Source: DASWNP01 sp036399175 (GTDB lineage Bacteria > Acidobacteriota > Blastocatellia > Pyrinomonadales > Pyrinomonadaceae). From it: a stretch of 64,000 nucleotides of DNA. The stretch covers positions 1 through 64,000 of the forward strand of contig DASWNP010000030.1 in assembly GCA_036399175.1 (NCBI GenBank), in the 5' to 3' direction. Shown here piece after piece: positions 15,506 to 22,342 of this stretch; position 1 is the stretch's first letter, and every line of letters starts with the position of its first letter. The notes under the pieces are model-generated. The model ran no database searches. It saw only the letters and a list, made by a program, of their open reading frames with translations, and had not been told where the DNA came from. Both the position numbers and the translations under genes were made by a program.

Positions 15506-16005
15506 GCAAAATCTACGGCGTCGTGACCGGCCTCGTCGTGAACGTGGACGACCCCTTGAAGACAGGGCGCGTGCAGCTTCGCTTTCCCTGGCTCGGCGAA
15601 CAGGTGGAGAGCCAGTGGGCGCGTGTGGCGACGATGATGGCGGGCAAGGACAGGGGCAGCTGGTTCATGCCCGAAGTGGACGACGAAGTGCTCGTCGCCT
15701 TCGAGCACGGCAACGTCGAGCACCCGTTCGTCCTCGGCTTCCTCTGGAACGGCAAGGACAAGCCGCCGCGCGACGATACGAAGATACGCGTCCTCAAGTC
15801 GCTCAACGGTCACGAAATCGAGATAACAGACCCGCCCGTCACGGGCGGCGACAAAGGACACATCCGCATCAAGGACGCGCACGGCAACGTCATCGAGCTG
15901 TCGAACGGTCGCATCAGCATTACAGCCGTCGCCTTCATCGACATTAAAGCTCCGCAGGTCGTCATCAACGGTCGCCCCGTCGTGCCCGCGCCGAGCCCAA
16001 TCTGA
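15502..16005 (+). CDS. Baseplate spike protein (gpV/VgrG OB-fold, Afp8 C-terminal half)
   Basis: The 167-aa protein begins IYGVVTGLVVNVDDPLKTGRVQLRFPWL, the standard start of the gp5/gpV OB domain. It continues with WARVATMMAGKDRGSWFMPEVDDEVLVAFEHGN and HPFVLGFLWNGKDKPP. The C-terminal half (GHEIEITD, IRIKDAHGNVIELSNGRISI, AFIDIKAPQVVING) is the short triple-stranded beta-helix that forms the needle. It is coupled by ATGA to the hub gene, so the two parts are made in equal amounts. There is no effector or PAAR extension. Confidence 0.93.
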   Translation: MSKIYGVVTGLVVNVDDPLKTGRVQLRFPWLGEQVESQWARVATMMAGKDRGSWFMPEVDDEVLVAFEHGNVEHPFVLGFLWNGKDKPPRDDTKIRVLKSLNGHEIEITDPPVTGGDKGHIRIKDAHGNVIELSNGRISITAVAFIDIKAPQVVINGRPVVPAPSPI

Positions 16006-16050
16006 GCGGATAAGAGAACGGATAAGACTTACCCAGAGACTGAAAGAATC

Positions 16051-16725
16051 ATGGCTGAAGCACTCGTCGAGATACCCTGCGTCAAGTTTCCAGACCCGCC
16101 TTCGATGAAGGTGACGCTGCCCTTCGGCGTCGAGCTGAAGGCGCTGATGGACATCTCTCAGGGGCCGCCGAGCGACTGCACGCTCGTTCACAGCCTCATG
16201 CTCCAGCTCGCGCCGACTCTGGCCGGGCTCACATGCTTCTTCAAAGTCCTGAACGTCGTCGCCGCGCTCAAAGACATCAGCGTCGATACGCTCCCGAAGA
16301 TTGCAAAGGCCGCCGCCGACCTCGGCCCGTGCCTGAATTTCGCCATCGGCATTCCGTTGATGATTGCAGACATCCTGCGCATCATCATCGCCTTTCTCAA
16401 GTGCTTTATTCAGGGCGTCAAGAGCATTCTCAATTTTCAGGTGGGCATCGACTTGAACGCCGCCGAAGGCAATCCCGTCCTGCTCGCCTCGCTCGAATGC
16501 GCGAAGGCCAACTCCGAAGTTTCTCTCAATCAGCTCATGCAGGGCTTGGCCGCCATTCAGCCTTTGCTCGACATGGTTTCGCCGCTCATGGAAATGGGCG
16601 GCCTCTCCCTGAAGCTTCCCTCGATGGGCGAAGCGACGGGCGCGAAGGATTTGACCGAGACGCTCGAAAAGCTCGAAAGCGTGCTCGTCGAATTGCAGAA
16701 CGCGCTCGACTCCATCGGTTTGTAG
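16051..16725 (+). CDS. Hydrophobic eCIS-linked protein in the Afp10 position, unknown
   Basis: The 224-aa protein lies between the spike and gp25 genes, where a PAAR-type tip protein (Afp10) is normally encoded. No PAAR motif is visible. The N-terminus is IPCVKFPDPPSMKVTLPFGVEL. The centre has amphipathic or hydrophobic helices (LAPTLAGLTCFFKVLNVVAAL, AIGIPLMIADILRIIIAFLKC), followed by VGIDLNAAEGNPVLLASLEC and a helical C-terminus. Five cysteines are scattered through it. It could be a tip substitute, a hub-lumen plug or a membrane-active component. I do not recognise the family. Confidence 0.8.
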   Translation: MAEALVEIPCVKFPDPPSMKVTLPFGVELKALMDISQGPPSDCTLVHSLMLQLAPTLAGLTCFFKVLNVVAALKDISVDTLPKIAKAAADLGPCLNFAIGIPLMIADILRIIIAFLKCFIQGVKSILNFQVGIDLNAAEGNPVLLASLECAKANSEVSLNQLMQGLAAIQPLLDMVSPLMEMGGLSLKLPSMGEATGAKDLTETLEKLESVLVELQNALDSIGL

Positions 16726-16770
16726 GAGAACCGAAAAAGCAATCCGGTTTTACAGGAGACCGCAAAGAAG

Positions 16771-17163
16771 ATGGCTCGTGAATTCTTAGGTGTGGGGTGG
16801 AAGTTTCCGATTCGCGTCAACGCGCGGGGCGGTCTCTCCTATTCGCGCCACGAGCAGGACATCGAAGAGGCCGTCTGGATAATTCTGAGCACGGCCAAAG
16901 GCGAGCGCGTGATGGAGCCGGACTTCGGCTGCGGCATTCACGAGTACATCTTTGCGCCGAACAACGCGGCCACGCGCGGCTCGATTATCTACTCGGTGCA
17001 GAAAGCTCTGGCCGAGTATGAGCCTCGAATCGACGTTGAGAGCGTTCGTGTCGAGACGTTTCCGGGGAGCGAAAACCGTCTGCTGATTCACGTTGACTAC
17101 CGCGTCCGCTCAACGAACGGCAGGCGCAATCTGGTTTATCCATTTTACCTGACGGAGCCGTAA
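16771..17163 (+). CDS. Baseplate wedge protein gp25-like (Afp9)
   Basis: The 130-aa protein starts after AGGAG. It has the gp25/GPW signature: GVGWKFPIRVN...GGLSYSRHEQDIEEAVWIILSTAKGERVMEPDFGCGI, HEYIFAPNN, RGSIIYSVQKALAEYEPRIDVESVRV and a C-terminal strand pair. gp25 links the hub to sheath subunits and starts sheath polymerisation. Its stop TAA overlaps the next ATG by one base. Confidence 0.95.
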   Translation: MAREFLGVGWKFPIRVNARGGLSYSRHEQDIEEAVWIILSTAKGERVMEPDFGCGIHEYIFAPNNAATRGSIIYSVQKALAEYEPRIDVESVRVETFPGSENRLLIHVDYRVRSTNGRRNLVYPFYLTEP

Positions 17164-19250
17164 TGCCACTCACAGCACCAAACCTTGATGACCGGCGCTT
17201 CGCCGAAATCATGGAAGAAGCGCGCTCGCTCATTCCGCGCTACGCGCCGGAGTGGACTGACCACAACGACTCCGACCCCGGCATCACTCTGATGCAGCTA
17301 TTCTCCTGGCTCGGCGAGATGATTCTCTTTCGCCTCAACCGCGTGCCCGAGAGAAACTACATCAAGTTTCTGCAACTCATCGGCGTCGAGCGAAAGCCCG
17401 CCGCTCCGGCGCGCGTCGAGCTGACCTTCGCGCTCGCGTCTCCCGACGCTTCGACCGTCATCATTCCGAAGGGCACGCGCGTCGGCGCACAGCAGAAACA
17501 GCCCGAGCCGAGCGATATGCCGATGCTCGCGCCCGAACCCACAGAGCCCATCGTCTTCGAGACCGACGAGCCGCTCATGGCTCTCGGCGCACGTCTCAGC
17601 AAAGTTCAGGTCTTCGACGGCGTCAACTTCCTCGACTACACGGAAGCCAATCAGCCCGGCGGAAAATCCTTCCCGCCCTTCGGCGCACGCGCGCGTGAAG
17701 GCAGCGCCCTCATGCTCGGCTTCGCGTCGAACAACGCTTTCCCTTCGGTCGAGATAAACCTCGCCGTGCTTCTTCGTCAGGACGACGCGACGCGCAAAGA
17801 AGAATCCTGCGCGACGCTTGAGACGCGGCTCAAGCCGCCCGCCGTGCTCGCCTGGGAATACTGGGCGGGCGGCGGCTGGCGTCCGCTTCGCGTCGTCAGA
17901 GACGAAACGCGCGCCCTGATGCGAAGCGGCCACGTCGTTCTTCGTGGCCCGAAGGACGCGAAGAAGGCGAAGCTCGGCGCGTTCAGCTCCATCGCCGACG
18001 AACAGCTCTACTGGCTGCGCTGTCGTTTGGAAAGCTCGCAGTACGAAATCGCGCCGCAGCTCGACGCCGTCGTCACCAACACCGTGCGCGCGACAGCCGT
18101 CACGACCGTCCGCGAAGAAGTCGTCGGCTCAAGCAACGGCCAGCCGAATCAGGGCTTCTTGCTGCTCAACTCACCCGTTTACGCGAGCGCGCCTTTTCCG
18201 GTCGAAGAGCGTCTGCGCGCGCGCTCGGCCGCGCGCCTCAAGCCGCCGGATGAAGCAGAGCGCGAGGCTGCGGATAAGGCTCTGCGCGAGCGCGAGCTGA
18301 TGAAGGGCTTTCTGCTCGAAGTGGACGAAGGGCAGGGCTTCAAGCCGTGGGAGGAGGTCGAAGACTTCTACAGCTCGACGGAGGAAGACCGGCATTACGT
18401 GCTCAACCGCACGACGGGCGAAGTCCTCTTCGGCGAACACGCGCGGACGCCCGTCGCCGGTGTCAACAACATCGTCGCGCGCTTCTATCGCTACGGCGGC
18501 AGCGCACGCGGCAACGTCGGGGCGTCGATGGTGACGGATTTGCAGACCAACGTCGCCGGGGTCGATAGCGTGACGAATCTGAGGGCGGCGGAAGGCGGCA
18601 CGGACGAAGAGTCAATCGAAGATACGAAGGCACGCGCGCCGAAGGAACTCAAAGCCCGCGACCGCGCCGTCACCGCAGAAGATTTTGAGTTCATCGCCCT
18701 GCAAACGCCGGGCACGCGCGTTCGTCGCGCGCACGCGCTTGCGCTTCGTCATCCGCAGTTTCGCGGCGTCGATGTGCCGGGCGCGATGACGGTCGTCGTC
18801 ATCCCTGAGAGCGAAGACGCGCGACCCATGCCGAGCGAGAGCACGATGCAGGCCGTCTGCGCGCACCTGAACCGGAGACGTTTGCTCACAACCGAAGTCT
18901 TCGTCGCCCCGCCTACTTACGCGCACGTCAGGATTGAAGCGACGGTCGTGGCCTCGCCTGTGGCCGACGCGGCGAAGGTCGAGATGGAGCTTGAGCGGGC
19001 GCTCAATCGCTATCTGCATCCGCTGACGGGCGGCTCTGACGGGCAGGGCTGGCCGCTCGGCGGCGACGTCCTCTTCTCCGAAGTCTACCGCGTCGTCCTG
19101 CAAACCGAGGGCGTCCGAAGCATAGAAGATTTGCGCATCATCATCGACGGCGAGCGCTTCGGTCGCTGCGAAGATGCGCCCATCGAAGACGACGCGCTCG
19201 TCTATTCCGACGGCCACGAAATCCGCGTCTCCTTCAACACGCAGGGCTAG
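17163..19250 (+). CDS. Baseplate assembly protein J-like (Afp11)
   Basis: The 695-aa protein has an N-terminal domain typical of eCIS baseplate J proteins (PNLDDRRFAEIMEEARSLIPRYAPEWTDHNDSDPGITLMQLFSWLGEMILFRLNRVPERN). A long beta-rich middle follows (VELTFALASPDASTVIIPKGTRV, WEYWAGGGWRPL, YWLRCRLE). The gpJ core is at about 400-650 (EVLFGEHARTPVAG, YRYGGSARGNVGA, ARAPKELKARDRAVTAEDFEFIALQTPG) and the C-terminus has GGDVLFSEVYRVVLQTEGVRSIEDL. It forms the wedge scaffold with the gpI-like protein encoded next. Confidence 0.95.
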   Translation: MPLTAPNLDDRRFAEIMEEARSLIPRYAPEWTDHNDSDPGITLMQLFSWLGEMILFRLNRVPERNYIKFLQLIGVERKPAAPARVELTFALASPDASTVIIPKGTRVGAQQKQPEPSDMPMLAPEPTEPIVFETDEPLMALGARLSKVQVFDGVNFLDYTEANQPGGKSFPPFGARAREGSALMLGFASNNAFPSVEINLAVLLRQDDATRKEESCATLETRLKPPAVLAWEYWAGGGWRPLRVVRDETRALMRSGHVVLRGPKDAKKAKLGAFSSIADEQLYWLRCRLESSQYEIAPQLDAVVTNTVRATAVTTVREEVVGSSNGQPNQGFLLLNSPVYASAPFPVEERLRARSAARLKPPDEAEREAADKALRERELMKGFLLEVDEGQGFKPWEEVEDFYSSTEEDRHYVLNRTTGEVLFGEHARTPVAGVNNIVARFYRYGGSARGNVGASMVTDLQTNVAGVDSVTNLRAAEGGTDEESIEDTKARAPKELKARDRAVTAEDFEFIALQTPGTRVRRAHALALRHPQFRGVDVPGAMTVVVIPESEDARPMPSESTMQAVCAHLNRRRLLTTEVFVAPPTYAHVRIEATVVASPVADAAKVEMELERALNRYLHPLTGGSDGQGWPLGGDVLFSEVYRVVLQTEGVRSIEDLRIIIDGERFGRCEDAPIEDDALVYSDGHEIRVSFNTQG

Positions 19251-19333
19251 GAGTTTCGACGAGACGACGCGACGAGCAAACGCGCGCGCGATGAATTTTT
19301 GAAAGCAAACTCGCGCGATGAATTTACAGAGTG

Positions 19334-22315
19334 ATGACGCCGAATAACGCCAAAACTTTTTTCATCCTCAACAGCCGCCAGGGGCATTCGATGGTCGGCG
19401 GCTGGCGCGCAGCCGCGCTCTCGAACCTGCGGCTCGCGGAGGACGGCCTGCGCCTCGCCTACCAGCCCGCGCCGCCCGTCCCTTTGAAGGATGCGGCGGG
19501 GACTTTCGGCGGGCTCGAAAATCCGACGGGAGTCGCCGTCGATACGGACGGCGCTATCTACGTCTCCGACGCGTCGAAGCATCTCATCTACAAAATCGTG
19601 CGCCGCGAAGCCTTGCGCTCGCGCGCACACTTCTTCCGCATCGAAGGCGGCCAATTCAACGGCGACCGCTTCGTCTACGTCTCGACCGCCAATCGCGTCG
19701 AACACTGGCCGCGCTCGCTCAGGCGCGACCCCGAAAGCTTCTCGGAAGTCGCGGTCATTTGCGAGACGGTCTGGAACGTCAGGCAGGCGCGAAAAGTCGT
19801 CCTCGCGTTTGTGAACGGCGACGGCGACAAATCCTGCTGCGAAGATTGCCGGGAGGGAAGCTCGAAGGGAGGCTCTTCCTGTTCGTGCGGCAAGCGTGAA
19901 CGACGTGTTTCCTCGTCCTGCTCTTGCGGTAAGTCGCATGGCAAAAGTAAGGGAGCGGGCGCGAAGAAGTGCGACGAGTGTGCGGCGAGCGACGCGCCAG
20001 AGCATCAAGCCTCCATCGAGAAAGAATGGACGGACTTTTATCCCGCGCACCTTCCGTCGGGCGAAATCTGCAAGACCTCGATTCAGTATCTCCCGTGCCT
20101 CGGCGGACTCGGCGACGCGCCGCGACAATTCAACGAGCCTCGCGGCCTGGCCGTCTCCCGGTCGGGGCTGCTCTACGTCGCCGATTCGCGCAATCATCGC
20201 GTGCAGGTTTTCTCTCTTCGACACAACCTCGCGCTTCGAGCCGCGTGGGGCAGACGCGCCGACTCGTCGGACGTGAAAGCGAATCCGACGCCGTCGCCGC
20301 CAGATTGCGTGCCCGATGACACAAAGGTTGTCCGCTTCGGTCAGCCAGTCGCGGGCGAGAAGCCGGGAGAGTTTAGTGAGCCTTCGGACGTGGCGACGGA
20401 TGCGCGAGGCGACGCCTACATCGCCGACAAGGGCAATCATCGCGTGCAGAAGTACGACTGCCGCAAGCGCCGCTTCCGCGTCTTCGACGGCACGACTCTG
20501 GCCGCGCACGTCTTTCAGGTGCTCTACGGGACGCTCGCAAAGGACAGGTTCGTCTACGTTCCGGCGCGTCGGCGCGTCGAGCACTGGCCGCACGCGCTCG
20601 GAGGCGAGCCCGCGAGCATCGACGATGTTGACATCATCTCGGACGACGTGGCGAGCCTCGCAGACGCGCGCCGCATCGTGCTCGAAGCCATCAACGCCGT
20701 CGGCTCCGACGACATCCTCGTCGAATGGAAGCGCGCTTATCCGTCGGCGCTCGCCGCCTTCCCGCAGCCCGAAGCGCCCTTCAGCAGCCCGACGCATCTG
20801 GCCGTCGATAGAGAGGGGCGCATCTACGTCGTCGATGCGGACGTGAGTTACGTGAAGATGCTCGACTCGGACGGGCGCGTCGTCGGGCGCGTCGAGTTTG
20901 CCGAAGAGGTCGGCGGAAAGTTTCAGCCGACGGCGGTGGCGGTCGATGACGCGGGCGCGCTGGTTCTGGCCTCCGAGACGGGCGCGCACAGCTTTCGCGT
21001 CGAAGGCGAAGAGACTTTCTACGACCGGTTTTTCGCCGAGTGGCGGGGCAAGTGCGCGGCGCTCATCTCCGACGGCGCGGGAAACCTGTTGAGCGTCGGC
21101 GGCAGTCCTTCAATCGGCGTCGCCGAACTGAAAGCCCCGCGCGGCTACGTCAAACAGGGCGCTTATCTCTCCGTCGCGCTCGATAGCCGGATAGAGAATT
21201 GTCGCTGGCACAAGCTCGTGCTCGACGCCGGTTTTGAGATTCCCGCTGGCACGAGCGTCACGGTCAGCACCTACACTTCGGAAGATGAACTTGAGCAGTC
21301 GGAGGTCGAGGCGCTCGGCGCAGACGAGTGGCTGACGAACCAGACCAACGCCGGAGACTTTCTGATTCTGAGTCGTCCGGGCAGATACCTCTGGCTCAGG
21401 ATTGAGCTGCGAGGCAACGGCGTCGAGACTCCCTTCGTGCCGGGCTTGCGCGCACACTTCCCACGCATCACCTATCTCGAATACCTGCCCGCCGTCTATC
21501 ACGCCGACCCTGTGAGTCGTGATTTCCTCGAACGCTTCCTCTCCATCTTCGAGCACATTCTCGGCGGCATCGAAGACACCGTCACGAACATCTCGCAGCT
21601 CTTCGACGCCGACGGAGCGCCCGCCTCTGCGCCGCGCGATTTTCTCTCGTGGCTCGCCGCCTGGGTGGATATGGCCTTCGACCCGACCTGGTCAGAGGAG
21701 ACACGCCGCAGCCTCCTGAGACACGCGCCCGAGCTTTATCGGCGGCGCGGAACGCCCGAAGGCTTGAAGCTTCTGCTGCGCCTCGCGCTCGGCATAGAGG
21801 TTCGCATCCTTGAGCACTTCAGTTTGCGTCGCTGGCTGTTTCTCGGCGCACAAGGCTCGGCGAGCGGCGGGGTGCAGCTTTGGGATAACTGCGTCGTCAA
21901 GCGTCTGCAACTGAACGGCACGCGGGGCGTCGGCGACTTCGCGCTCGTCGGCACGGGCGACCCCGCGCGCGACCCCTTCTTCGTCTACGCGCACAAGTTC
22001 AGCATCTACGTCGCGGCCTCGGAGCTACGCAATAGTTTAGTCGAGCGCATGCTCAGCCACCTCGTCGAGCAGGAGAAACCGGCGCACACGCAGTTCGACA
22101 TCGTGAAGGTCGAAGCGCGCCTGCGCGTCGGCGTGCAATCAACGGTCGGCGTCGATACGCAGGTCGGCGTCTATCCCAGAACAATTTTGAACCACTGCGC
22201 CACGCTCGGCTACGACACGCTGCTCGGCTGCGACGAGCGGCAAGAGGGCGGCGGGGGCGGGGCGCTCCGAGTGGGCGGCGGCGCACGCGTGGGCGGCGGC
22301 GCGGTGGTCGGATGA
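19334..22315 (+). CDS. NHL beta-propeller / phage tail protein I fusion (Afp12-like baseplate protein)
   Basis: The 993-aa protein starts at ATG 19334 (GTG 19331 is the alternative). Residues about 50-560 contain NHL-type propeller blades (LENPTGVAVDTDGAIYVSDAS, FNEPRGLAVSRSGLLYVADSRNHRVQVF, FSEPSDVATDARGDAYIADKGNHRVQKY, FSSPTHLAVDREGRIYVVDAD). Two copies of an inserted segment occur (GDRFVYVSTANRVEHWPRSL and KDRFVYVPARRRVEHWPHAL). A Cys-rich patch follows the first copy (residues about 172-218). Residues about 714-850 are the gpI-like wedge domain (YLEYLPAVYHADPVSRDFLERFLSIFEHIL, FLSWLAAWVDMAFDPTWSEETRR, YRRRGTPEGLKLLLRLALG). The C-terminus is Gly/Val-rich. It completes the baseplate wedge; the propeller is probably exposed. 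Confidence 0.88.
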   Translation: MTPNNAKTFFILNSRQGHSMVGGWRAAALSNLRLAEDGLRLAYQPAPPVPLKDAAGTFGGLENPTGVAVDTDGAIYVSDASKHLIYKIVRREALRSRAHFFRIEGGQFNGDRFVYVSTANRVEHWPRSLRRDPESFSEVAVICETVWNVRQARKVVLAFVNGDGDKSCCEDCREGSSKGGSSCSCGKRERRVSSSCSCGKSHGKSKGAGAKKCDECAASDAPEHQASIEKEWTDFYPAHLPSGEICKTSIQYLPCLGGLGDAPRQFNEPRGLAVSRSGLLYVADSRNHRVQVFSLRHNLALRAAWGRRADSSDVKANPTPSPPDCVPDDTKVVRFGQPVAGEKPGEFSEPSDVATDARGDAYIADKGNHRVQKYDCRKRRFRVFDGTTLAAHVFQVLYGTLAKDRFVYVPARRRVEHWPHALGGEPASIDDVDIISDDVASLADARRIVLEAINAVGSDDILVEWKRAYPSALAAFPQPEAPFSSPTHLAVDREGRIYVVDADVSYVKMLDSDGRVVGRVEFAEEVGGKFQPTAVAVDDAGALVLASETGAHSFRVEGEETFYDRFFAEWRGKCAALISDGAGNLLSVGGSPSIGVAELKAPRGYVKQGAYLSVALDSRIENCRWHKLVLDAGFEIPAGTSVTVSTYTSEDELEQSEVEALGADEWLTNQTNAGDFLILSRPGRYLWLRIELRGNGVETPFVPGLRAHFPRITYLEYLPAVYHADPVSRDFLERFLSIFEHILGGIEDTVTNISQLFDADGAPASAPRDFLSWLAAWVDMAFDPTWSEETRRSLLRHAPELYRRRGTPEGLKLLLRLALGIEVRILEHFSLRRWLFLGAQGSASGGVQLWDNCVVKRLQLNGTRGVGDFALVGTGDPARDPFFVYAHKFSIYVAASELRNSLVERMLSHLVEQEKPAHTQFDIVKVEARLRVGVQSTVGVDTQVGVYPRTILNHCATLGYDTLLGCDERQEGGGGGALRVGGGARVGGGAVVG

Positions 22316-22342
22316 GAAACGGACGAGAGAGAAGGAGAAGCC

